The translations under genes were made by a program, and so were the position numbers. The notes under the pieces are model-generated. The model had not been told where the DNA came from and searched no databases. It saw only the letters and a list, made by a program, of their open reading frames with translations. Shown piece after piece: positions 1 through 4,804 of a DNA stretch of 6,154 nucleotides. Numbering within the stretch: the stretch's first letter is position 1; each line of letters opens with the position of its first letter. Source of the stretch: Gammaproteobacteria bacterium (GTDB taxonomy: Bacteria; Pseudomonadota; Gammaproteobacteria; GRL18); contig JALTKC010000172.1 of assembly GCA_027076245.1 (NCBI GenBank), positions 1 to 6,154 on the forward strand. Reading direction: 5' to 3'.

Positions 1-771
1 TTCAATCATACTGGTGACTTCATCCAGCAGATCAGGATCAACTACGGCAGTACCCTCAGCCAGTACGGCAATATCCATAATCTGCTGATGGATGATTTCC
101 CGGCGTTTGTCAAAATCCGCAATCACTTTGCCCTGCTGCTCCAGAATGGTTTCATAATCAGCAGCGTTATCCAGGGTAATGGCCTGGGGATGATGAAAAC
201 GATGGCCGCGGGTTTTATTGGAAGAGGTCACGCTTAATATGTCTGCCTGAATCACCTGTTCACCAAATAAAATAACAGCCCAGTGAACAGGGCGGACAAA
301 CATGGCATCCAGATCGGCCCAGTGCATGCGTTTGGGGATAGGCAGCTTATCCAGTGCGGTTTGAAAAATGGCCGGGATCAGTTCTTCTGCTGCTTTTCCC
401 TTTTCTTCAATGGTATAGGCCAGCCAGGCACCCTTGTCAGTTTCCAGTCTGGATAATTCCTCAACGGTCACTCCACAGGAGCTGGCAAAACCTATAGCGG
501 CTTTAGTTGGACAGCCTTCATCATCAAAGGCGGCCTGTAATGCAGGGCCGCGGCGTTCTATGGCTTTATCCGGCTGGGTAGTGGCCAGATTTTTTACCAG
601 TACTGCCAGACGTCTTGGTGTGGCATAGATTTTTATTTCATCGTGCCCGAGTCCGGCTTTATTCAGTCCCTCGGCTACTGTGTTGCAAAAAGACTGTGCC
701 AGTCCCTTTAGAGCCTTAGGGGGCAGTTCTTCCGTACCAAGTTCAAGTAATAAGTCTTTGCTGTCTGACAT
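1..771 (-). CDS. glyS: Glycyl-tRNA synthetase beta subunit, N-terminal part (cut by window edge)
   Basis: This is the tRNA-binding and accessory subunit of the bacterial alpha2beta2 glycyl-tRNA synthetase, which works in the cytoplasm with GlyQ to charge tRNA-Gly. The start ATG reads leftward from 771 and the frame stays open for 257 codons to the left edge; the family is usually near 690 residues, so about 60% is missing. Family blocks are plain in the translation: ELGTEELPPKAL (10-21), YATPRRLAVLV (49-59), ERRGPA (72-77), GFASSCGVTVEEL (94-106), KRMHWADLDAMFVRPVHW (147-164) and TRGHRFHHP (187-195). It lies 106 bp downstream of glyQ on the same strand, the usual glyQ-glyS order. Only a weak GGAT precedes the start at about 8 bases, so translation may rely on context or on the REP-like element in the gap. 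No frameshift is visible in the part present. Confidence 0.97.
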   Translation of the reverse strand, partial: MSDSKDLLLELGTEELPPKALKGLAQSFCNTVAEGLNKAGLGHDEIKIYATPRRLAVLVKNLATTQPDKAIERRGPALQAAFDDEGCPTKAAIGFASSCGVTVEELSRLETDKGAWLAYTIEEKGKAAEELIPAIFQTALDKLPIPKRMHWADLDAMFVRPVHWAVILFGEQVIQADILSVTSSNKTRGHRFHHPQAITLDNAADYETILEQQGKVIADFDKRREIIHQQIMDIAVLAEGTAVVDPDLLDEVTSMIE

Positions 772-814
772 ATTTTAAATCCGATTTATATTTCTGTATG
801 TTCTAATACATATC

Positions 815-847
815 CCCTCTCCCTCTGGGAGAGGGCCAGGGTGAGGG
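815..847. repeat. REP-like palindromic repeat, copy 1, between glyQ and glyS
   Basis: A perfect 9-bp inverted repeat, CCCTCTCCC (815-823) and GGGAGAGGG (827-835) around a TCT loop, is followed by ccagggtgaggg (836-847). Read on the minus strand in one frame it gives NPHPGPLPEGEG, a peptide string I recognise as the usual translation artefact of this widespread proteobacterial REP-type repeat. A diverged copy lies at 2579-2611 in the same orientation. In the glyQ-glyS transcript it would fold as a GC-rich hairpin between the two coding regions and could affect RNA stability or lower glyS expression; that role is inference. Confidence 0.82.
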
Positions 848-868
848 TTTTCTCCTGGAGGGAGAAAA
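848..868. repeat. Second stem-loop in the glyQ-glyS gap
   Basis: TTTTCTCC (848-855) and GGAGAAAA (861-868) are perfect 8-bp inverted arms around the 5-base loop tggag. It abuts REP-like copy 1 and lies just 9 bases past the glyQ stop codon. It resembles a decayed second REP unit (compare TTCTCCCTCTGGGAGAA in copy 2). In the glyQ transcript the right-hand run of U and A is short, so a weak or partial terminator is possible but not shown. Confidence 0.6.
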
Positions 869-877
869 AGTAATCTG

Positions 878-1813
878 TTAAGTATCCTGCACCATTGGAA
901 AACCCAGTGCCTCACGCCGTTCATAGTAGGCCTGGGCAACGGCTCTGGAGAGTCCGCGGACCCGGCCGATAAAACGGGCACGTTCAGTGACTGAAATCGC
1001 ATGGCGGGCATCCAGCAGGTTAAAGGCATGGGAGGCTTTGACCATCATTTCATAAGCAGGCAGAGGCAGACCGGCTTCAATCAGGCGTTTACTTTCAGTT
1101 TCCAGATGATCAAACTGCTGAAACAGATTATCCACTGGTGCCTGTTCAAAATTATAGGCAGACATTTCAACTTCGTTCTGGTGAAATACATCACCATAAG
1201 TTACTTTACCCAGCGGCCCGTCCGTCCAGACCAGATCATAAATACTTTCTACGCCCTGCAGGTACATGGCAATACGTTCCAGACCATAGGTAATTTCCCC
1301 CGTTACCGGTTTGCAGTCCAGGCCGCCGACCTGCTGGAAATAGGTAAACTGGGTCACTTCCATACCATTAAGCCAGACTTCCCAGCCCAGACCCCAGGCG
1401 CCCAGAGTGGGTGATTCCCAGTTGTCTTCCACAAAACGGATATCGTGTACCAGTGGATCAATGCCGAGCATTTTCAGAGAACCCAGATACAGATCCTGAA
1501 TATCCAGCGGGGATGGTTTAATGACGACCTGAAATTGATAGTAATGCTGCAGACGGTTGGGGTTTTCACCATAGCGGCCATCCGTGGGGCGGCGGCAGGG
1601 CTGGACATAGGCCGCGCTCCAGGGCTCCGGGCCAATGGCTCGTAAAAAAGTGGCCGGGTGAAACGTACCGGCACCCATTTCCATATCATAAGGTTGTTGC
1701 AGCACACAGCCCTGTTCGGCCCAATAGGTTTGCAGGGCGAGGATCAGCCCCTGAAATGTGGATACATCAAGGGTGCTGGAGGCATTACGGGTATTTGAGC
1801 TACTCTCTGACAT
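878..1813 (-). CDS. glyQ: Glycyl-tRNA synthetase alpha subunit
   Basis: This is the catalytic class II subunit of alpha2beta2 glycyl-tRNA synthetase; it makes glycyl-adenylate and transfers glycine to tRNA-Gly with GlyS. At 311 residues it is full length (the E. coli protein is about 303). Characteristic blocks include TFQGLILALQTYW (19-31), MGAGTFHPATFLRAIGPEPW (46-65), RRPTDGRYGENPNRLQHYYQFQ (first residue 74), EDNWESPTLGAWGLGWEVW (129-147), the motif 3 segment TGEITYGLER (171-180) and the C-terminal LLDARHAISVTERAR (266-280). The N-terminus carries about 12 extra, Ser-rich residues before the conserved core compared with E. coli; no other in-frame ATG lies between residue 1 and the core, so this start is kept although no clear Shine-Dalgarno sequence precedes it. 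It is the first gene of a leftward operon with glyS. Confidence 0.98.
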   Translation of the reverse strand: MSESSSNTRNASSTLDVSTFQGLILALQTYWAEQGCVLQQPYDMEMGAGTFHPATFLRAIGPEPWSAAYVQPCRRPTDGRYGENPNRLQHYYQFQVVIKPSPLDIQDLYLGSLKMLGIDPLVHDIRFVEDNWESPTLGAWGLGWEVWLNGMEVTQFTYFQQVGGLDCKPVTGEITYGLERIAMYLQGVESIYDLVWTDGPLGKVTYGDVFHQNEVEMSAYNFEQAPVDNLFQQFDHLETESKRLIEAGLPLPAYEMMVKASHAFNLLDARHAISVTERARFIGRVRGLSRAVAQAYYERREALGFPMVQDT

Positions 1814-1837
1814 TATATTATCTGACTATTATAGTTT

Positions 1838-1863
1838 GGCTTAAGGCTGTTAATGGCTTAAGG
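1838..1863. repeat. Paired GGCTTAAGG direct repeat in the glyQ leader
   Basis: GGCTTAAGG occurs at 1838-1846 and again at 1855-1863, 17 bp start to start, with no mismatch. Each copy contains the palindrome CTTAAG. The pair sits between the candidate glyQ -10 box and the glyQ start codon, so it would be in the 5' leader. Function is unknown; a protein operator is one possibility. Confidence 0.55.
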
Positions 1864-1881
1864 GTTATCTAAAAGCCCGTA

Positions 1882-1887
1882 ATTATA
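1882..1887 (-). promoter_or_regulatory. Candidate -10 box for glyQ
   Basis: The minus strand reads a perfect TATAAT here, 68 bases before the glyQ start codon. No convincing -35 box sits 16-18 bp upstream (the nearest hexamers are like ACGATC), so the call rests on the -10 alone. Direct repeats of GGGCTTT (minus strand; plus-strand AAAGCCC at 1872-1878 and 1892-1898) flank the box with a 20-bp period, which would suit a bound regulator. A second perfect TATAAT on the minus strand at 1828-1833 is nearer the gene and is an alternative. Confidence 0.4.
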
Positions 1888-2068
1888 CCTTAAAGCCCCT
1901 GCCAGATCGTTATTTTGCCTGAAATTGGTACTATTTTTATGTATTTAGGATTATAGGTATTATACGACCGGGACTGTGGAATACACCTATATCGTTTTTT
2001 ACAGACTTTATGTTAAGTTAATCTTCGACTAAAAAATCGATAACTAAAATGAAAAGGACTCAATAATA

Positions 2069-2545
2069 ATGAAACTGATACAAGCAATACTTTTTATCCT
2101 GATACTGGCTATAAGCAGTCAGGTTACGGCACAGCCGAATAATATAGACGGCCTGATTATCAAGCCCAGTGCTTACAGTGTTCCCGAAACCCTGGATCGA
2201 CTGGAACAGATCCTGTTAAAGAAAGGACTGACTGTTTTCACCCGCGTTAATCATACTAAAGGGGCTAAAAATGTGGGTTTAACCATGACGGAAACAGAAT
2301 TACTGATATTCGGTAATCCTAAAACAGGTACTCTGTTAATGCAAAGCTCTCCCACAACAGCCATTGATCTGCCACTTAAGGCCATGGCCTGGAAAGATGC
2401 GGACGGTAAAGTCTGGCTGGCTTATAATACCCCGTTCTATATTGCCAAACGTCATGGTATTAAGGACAGAGATAATGTTCTGAAAAAAATCTCCGGTGCC
2501 TTAGAAAAATTTACGAATTATGCTACCAAACCCTCTAAACACTGA
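2069..2545 (+). CDS. Secreted DUF302-domain protein
   Basis: The 158-residue product has an N-terminal signal peptide: a basic start (MK), a hydrophobic stretch at about 4-16, and a likely signal peptidase I site after residue 21 (VTA|Q). The mature part is one DUF302 domain: GLIIKPSAYSVPETLDRLEQ (28-47), LTVFTRVNH (54-62), LLIFGNPKTGTLLMQ (78-92), IDLPLKAMAW (99-108) and DGKVWLAYNTP (112-122) match the family's conserved blocks, and the length fits an exported single-domain member. The biochemical role of DUF302 is not established, so no function is assigned beyond a likely periplasmic location. AAGGA at 2054-2058 gives a ribosome binding site 10 bases before the ATG. It stands alone: divergent from glyQ, and 242 bp before the next small gene. 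I see no convincing -35/-10 pair upstream. Confidence 0.9.
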   Translation: MKLIQAILFILILAISSQVTAQPNNIDGLIIKPSAYSVPETLDRLEQILLKKGLTVFTRVNHTKGAKNVGLTMTETELLIFGNPKTGTLLMQSSPTTAIDLPLKAMAWKDADGKVWLAYNTPFYIAKRHGIKDRDNVLKKISGALEKFTNYATKPSKH

Positions 2546-2553
2546 TCCCTTTT

Positions 2554-2569
2554 CTTGTTAATAAACAAG
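2554..2569 (+). terminator. Weak stem-loop after the DUF302 gene
   Basis: CTTGTT (2554-2559) and AACAAG (2564-2569) form a 6-bp stem with a 4-base AATA loop, beginning 8 bases after the DUF302 stop codon. The following bases are GTTTAAG, not a true U-run, so this is at best a weak terminator. It may act together with the REP-like hairpin that follows from 2579. Confidence 0.3.
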
Positions 2570-2578
2570 GTTTAAGTC

Positions 2579-2611
2579 CCTTCTCCCTCTGGGAGAAGGT
2601 TAGAATGAGGA
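2579..2611. repeat. REP-like palindromic repeat, copy 2
   Basis: CCTTCTCCC (2579-2587) and GGGAGAAGG (2591-2599) are perfect 9-bp arms around TCT, followed by ttagaatgagga. Against copy 1 (815-847) 26 of 33 bases agree and all seven differences are C to T or G to A. Two of them, 817/2581 and 833/2597, fall on the paired third position of the stem, so pairing is kept (C-G to T-A). It lies in the 3' region of the DUF302 gene, which is a typical REP location. Confidence 0.78.
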
Positions 2612-2738
2612 AATTTCCAACTTAAAAACGAGAAACACATCACATTTCCTGCGTAAGCGGGGTTTACCCGAATTGTCTGCGGCATTTAAAAGCAGTTAAA
2701 CTCCTGATACGGAAAAAATACTAATAAAAACAAACAAA

Positions 2739-2744
2739 TATAAT
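2739..2744 (+). promoter_or_regulatory. Candidate -10 box for the small-gene unit
   Basis: A perfect TATAAT sits 44 bases before the start of the 44-codon gene, in a strongly AT-rich stretch (2711-2776). No recognisable -35 hexamer lies 16-18 bp upstream. Between the box and the ribosome binding site, AAATACA is repeated at 2748-2754, 2760-2766 and 2771-2777, 12 and 11 bp apart. Confidence 0.35.
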
Positions 2745-2787
2745 TATAAATACAGTTAAAAATACAATAAAAATACAAGGAGTTGTG

Positions 2788-2922
2788 ATGAAAGTAAGGC
2801 ATCACTCAGTACTCCGGGCCATTGCTTCCACAATTAATTTATGGCTCTGGAATCGTAAACTATCCCGGCAGTATCAGGCGATTATGAAAGCCAGTACTCA
2901 GTCGCATATGGCGGGAGAGTAA
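2788..2922 (+). CDS. Small basic protein of unknown function (44 aa)
   Basis: A short frame with good translation signals: AAGGAG at 2777-2782, 5 bases before ATG at 2788, and a TAA stop at 2920-2922. The product begins MKVRHHSVLRAIAS and ends THE-like in no known way: its tail is TQSHMAGE. It is basic, with a Trp/Leu-rich middle (NLWLWNRKLSRQYQAIM, about 17-33) that could form an amphipathic helix. There is no signal peptide. The stop lies one base before the ATG of the next gene, so the two are almost surely translated from one message and possibly coupled. I do not recognise the family. The strong ribosome binding site and tight spacing argue that it is real; the short length is the main reason for doubt. 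Confidence 0.65.
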   Translation: MKVRHHSVLRAIASTINLWLWNRKLSRQYQAIMKASTQSHMAGE

Positions 2923-2923
2923 T

Positions 2924-3211
2924 ATGCTTAAATCTATCGTTGGTTTTAAATCCAGAATAGAGCAAAGTCGGGCTCAACGCAGTTATAAAAAGATACTGCC
3001 GGAACAGCTCAGTGCTCTTTATGGTCATCAGACAAAATACACACCCACCCAGATCACTATCGCCATACGCAAGGCCGGCCTGCCGGTAAAGCACCGTAAA
3101 CTGGCTTACCAGATGTATATGACCCGCGAAGAACTCAGGGCATTTTATGCCAATAGTCGTAAACACCGGGATACCAGTGCCCTGCCGATGATAGAACTAA
3201 ACAATTCCTGA
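2924..3211 (+). CDS. Small hypothetical protein (95 aa), possibly DUF6559-like
   Basis: The 95-residue product is basic and probably cytoplasmic, with no signal peptide or membrane segment. The N-terminal third (about 1-32) is rich in Lys/Arg and helix-prone; the centre reads YTPTQITIAIRKAGLP (39-54), followed by AYQMYMTREELRAFY (61-75). The pattern of an LP...LxxxYG start, a 'YTPxQI...AGL' block and a 'YxMYxxREExxAF' block recalls small gammaproteobacterial proteins I remember as DUF6559; this is a recollection of pattern, not a database result. GGAG at 2914-2917 lies 6 bases before the ATG, inside the end of the upstream 44-codon gene, and the genes are 1 bp apart. Function unknown. A frame on the opposite strand (2882-3166) is a shadow of it. 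Confidence 0.8.
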   Translation: MLKSIVGFKSRIEQSRAQRSYKKILPEQLSALYGHQTKYTPTQITIAIRKAGLPVKHRKLAYQMYMTREELRAFYANSRKHRDTSALPMIELNNS

Positions 3212-3221
3212 CACAGCAGGT

Positions 3222-3257
3222 ATCCTGTAAATAAAGACTAATTAAAATAGTCAGGAT
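3222..3257 (+). terminator. Possible terminator: bulged stem-loop after the small-gene unit
   Basis: Inner arms GACTA (3236-3240) and TAGTC (3248-3252) stack directly on outer arms ATCCT (3222-3226) and AGGAT (3253-3257); the left side has a 9-base AT-rich bulge. Together this gives ten base pairs. The following TTTATTGG is a poor U-run, with a better T-run further on at 3269-3274. It could end the small-gene transcript just before the next promoter, but the structure is weak. Confidence 0.3.
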
Positions 3258-3273
3258 TTATTGGCGGCTTTTT

Positions 3274-3282
3274 TGTTATAAT
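3274..3282 (+). promoter_or_regulatory. Extended -10 promoter for the PP-loop/tusA operon
   Basis: TGTTATAAT is a perfect TATAAT (3277-3282) preceded by the TGn extension, which can work without a good -35 box; none is seen at the right distance. Transcription would start near 3289, giving a leader of about 24 bases to the ATG at 3313. A tiny inverted repeat, TGCTT (3286-3290) and AAGCA (3293-3297), covers the expected transcript start. Confidence 0.55.
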
Positions 3283-3312
3283 CCCTGCTTTTAAGCAAGT
3301 TGAAGTAGTGAG

Positions 3313-4359
3313 ATGAAACAGCAACGTAAAGCCGTAGCTCTGATATCCGGTGGCCTGGACTCCATGCTGGCAGTCAAAGTGATTCAGGAACAGGGGATCC
3401 ATGTCGAAGGGATTAATTTCTTTACCGGTTTCTGTGTGGAAGGCCATACCCATGCGGTCAGGAAAAAACACCAAGACAAGCAGAAACGCAATAATGCCTT
3501 ATGGGTGGCCGAGCAGTTAGGTATTAAACTACATATTGTCGATGTGGTAGAAGAATACAAGGATATTCTGCTTAACCCGGCACATGGTTACGGCAAAAAT
3601 GTTAATCCCTGTCTGGACTGCAAGACCTTTATGGTTAAAAAAGCGGTACAGTGGATAAAGGAACATGACTTCGATTTTATCATTACCGGAGAGGTGGTGG
3701 GTCAGCGGCCCATGTCGCAGCGTCGGGAAACCATGCCGGTGGTGGCTAAGGAATCCGGTGGTAATGATCTTCTGGTACGGCCCTTAAGTGCAAAACAATT
3801 GCCCGAAACCCTGCCGGAACGTGAAGGCTGGCTGGATCGGGAAAAGCTGTATGATTTCAGTGGTCGAACCCGTAAACCACAGATGGCCCTGGCAGCAAAA
3901 TTTGGTTTTAAGGATTATGCCCAGCCCGCCGGTGGCTGCTGTATGCTCACAGATGAAAATTATGCCATTAAATTACAGGATATGTGGCATAACCGCCCCA
4001 GCCGGGATTACGAACTGGATGACATCATCATGCTTAAAATGGGCCGGCATTTTCGACTGGCTCCTCATCTTAAACTGATTATCGGGCGTGAAGAAGGTGA
4101 AAACCGTTTTATGCAGGGCTATAAAAATCAGTTTATGTCTATTTTTCCCACCAGTCATCCCGGTGCCCTGTGTCTGGTGGACGGTGAATTTAAATCTGAT
4201 GAGGAACGTGATCAGGCTCTGGCTCTGGTGGCACGCTATAGCCAGGGTAAAAATGATCCGCAGGTTAAACTGGTCATACGCCAGAGTACGGGCGAGGAAC
4301 AGGAATACAGTATTACTCCCATGTCCCCGGATGACATCAATAAGGACTGGCTGATATGA
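3313..4359 (+). CDS. MnmA/ThiI-like PP-loop ATPase with C-terminal NFACT-R-like domain
   Basis: This 348-residue protein belongs to the PP-loop ATP-pyrophosphatase class that adenylates a target, typically a tRNA uridine, before sulfur insertion. The PP-loop SGGLDS is at 12-17. NPCLDC (98-103) matches the place of the first active-site cysteine in MnmA-type thiolases, and PAGGCCML (205-212) supplies a second cysteine pair (C209, C210), so the cysteines needed for persulfide chemistry are present. The C-terminal part contains MGRHFRL (243-249) and LIIGREEGENR (255-265), like the DUF814/NFACT-R fold found in a thiolase-like subfamily often labelled ThiI or tRNA methyltransferase. It is not canonical MnmA, TtcA or ThiI. 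It overlaps the TusA-family gene by ATGA, which points to a sulfur donor partner. The start has only a weak ribosome binding site (AAG/GTGAG) but the PP-loop is just 11 residues in, as expected. The substrate is inferred, not shown. Confidence 0.88.
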   Translation: MKQQRKAVALISGGLDSMLAVKVIQEQGIHVEGINFFTGFCVEGHTHAVRKKHQDKQKRNNALWVAEQLGIKLHIVDVVEEYKDILLNPAHGYGKNVNPCLDCKTFMVKKAVQWIKEHDFDFIITGEVVGQRPMSQRRETMPVVAKESGGNDLLVRPLSAKQLPETLPEREGWLDREKLYDFSGRTRKPQMALAAKFGFKDYAQPAGGCCMLTDENYAIKLQDMWHNRPSRDYELDDIIMLKMGRHFRLAPHLKLIIGREEGENRFMQGYKNQFMSIFPTSHPGALCLVDGEFKSDEERDQALALVARYSQGKNDPQVKLVIRQSTGEEQEYSITPMSPDDINKDWLI

Positions 4360-4607
4360 GTGCCGGACAGCATAAAGAACCCTGCTATGTTGATGCCCGT
4401 CGATTATTGTGCCCCTTGCCGGTAATCAGGGCTCAGGATGCGGTGGCTAAACTGGCTACCGGAGATCGGGTGGTGGTCATCTGTACCGATCCCGGTGCCA
4501 AAGCGGATATTCCCGCCTGGTGTCGAATTAATGGCCATAAGGTTCTGGATATTGTTGAGCAGGATAATGAGATTATTATTACTGTTCAGGTTAAGCATGA
4601 GCAGTGA
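4356..4607 (+). CDS. TusA-family sulfur carrier protein
   Basis: An 83-residue SirA/TusA-fold protein, which carries sulfur as a cysteine persulfide and hands it to a partner enzyme in the cytoplasm. The signature VDARRLLCPLPVIRAQ (12-27) has the catalytic Cys19 in the CPxP motif. The second conserved block TDPGAKADIPAWCRINGH (44-61) is typical of one TusA subgroup that has a further cysteine (C56). The start ATG overlaps the stop of the PP-loop gene by four bases (ATGA) and AAGGA at 4342-4346 lies 9 bases upstream, so translation is coupled. The context suggests it feeds sulfur to the PP-loop ATPase rather than to the classical TusBCD-MnmA relay or the Dsr sulfur-oxidation system. I give no symbol because it is not clear that it is the orthologue of E. 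coli tusA. Confidence 0.93.
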   Translation: MSAGQHKEPCYVDARRLLCPLPVIRAQDAVAKLATGDRVVVICTDPGAKADIPAWCRINGHKVLDIVEQDNEIIITVQVKHEQ

Positions 4608-4664
4608 ACTAAAGCCTGAATTGACATTAAAATAAAAAAATTGCCAGAAATTTCATATTAACTA

Positions 4665-4693
4665 TTGATAATATTAGTCTGATCTAATATACT
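4665..4693 (+). promoter_or_regulatory. Sigma70-type promoter for the sulfur-globule-like gene
   Basis: TTGATA (4665-4670) and TATACT (4688-4693) are separated by exactly 17 bp, each one or two bases from consensus. Transcription would start near 4700, leaving a leader of about 105 bases. The AT-rich run upstream (4627-4640) could act as an UP element. This is the best complete promoter in the window and suits a strongly expressed gene. Confidence 0.6.
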
Positions 4694-4739
4694 TATAGCC
4701 AAGTTGAAAGAAAATAATAAAATCAACGTGAAACACATT

Positions 4740-4763
4740 AACCGGATAAGCGGTTTTTATCCG
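4740..4763 (+). promoter_or_regulatory. Leader structure with two mutually exclusive hairpins
   Basis: CGGATAA (4743-4749) pairs perfectly with TTATCCG (4757-4763) around a 7-base loop. AACCG (4740-4744) can instead pair with CGGTT (4751-4755), and the two foldings share bases and exclude one another. There is no U-run after the longer hairpin, so it is not a normal terminator. It lies 40 bases before the start codon and could affect message stability or translation; a switch function is only inference. Confidence 0.4.
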
Positions 4764-4804
4764 ATTCAATAATTTAAGATTAAACAAATACTGGAGAGTA
4801 TAAA

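Noticed and set aside
434..628. A 64-codon frame on the plus strand within glyS
   Set aside because: It is antisense to conserved GlyS blocks and has no family resemblance.
775..1029. An 84-codon frame on the minus strand that overlaps the end of glyQ and reads NPHPGPLPEGEG
   Set aside because: It runs out of frame through the end of glyQ and through the REP-like repeat; the peptide string is the known translation artefact of that repeat, and no ribosome binding site supports it.
1001..1645. Open frames on the plus strand opposite glyQ (1001-1414 and 1445-1645)
   Set aside because: They lie wholly opposite a well-conserved synthetase gene, match nothing recognisable and lack start signals; they are antisense shadows.
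1814..1900. T-box or glycine riboswitch controlling glyQ
   Set aside because: The leader is short, has no T-box core or glycine aptamer pattern, and T-box control of glyQS is a feature of Gram-positive bacteria.
2788..3211. Calling the two small genes a toxin-antitoxin system
   Set aside because: Only size and spacing suggest it; neither product shows a known toxin fold or antitoxin DNA-binding motif, so the call would be unsupported.
3788..4354. Overlapping plus-strand frames at 3788-4078 and 4088-4354
   Set aside because: Both lie inside the PP-loop ATPase gene in another frame; the main frame has clear family motifs throughout.
4621..4626. A perfect TTGACA after the TusA-family gene
   Set aside because: No -10-like hexamer lies 16-18 bp downstream (the bases there read ccagaa), so it is unlikely to be a working -35; the TTGATA/TATACT pair downstream is better.
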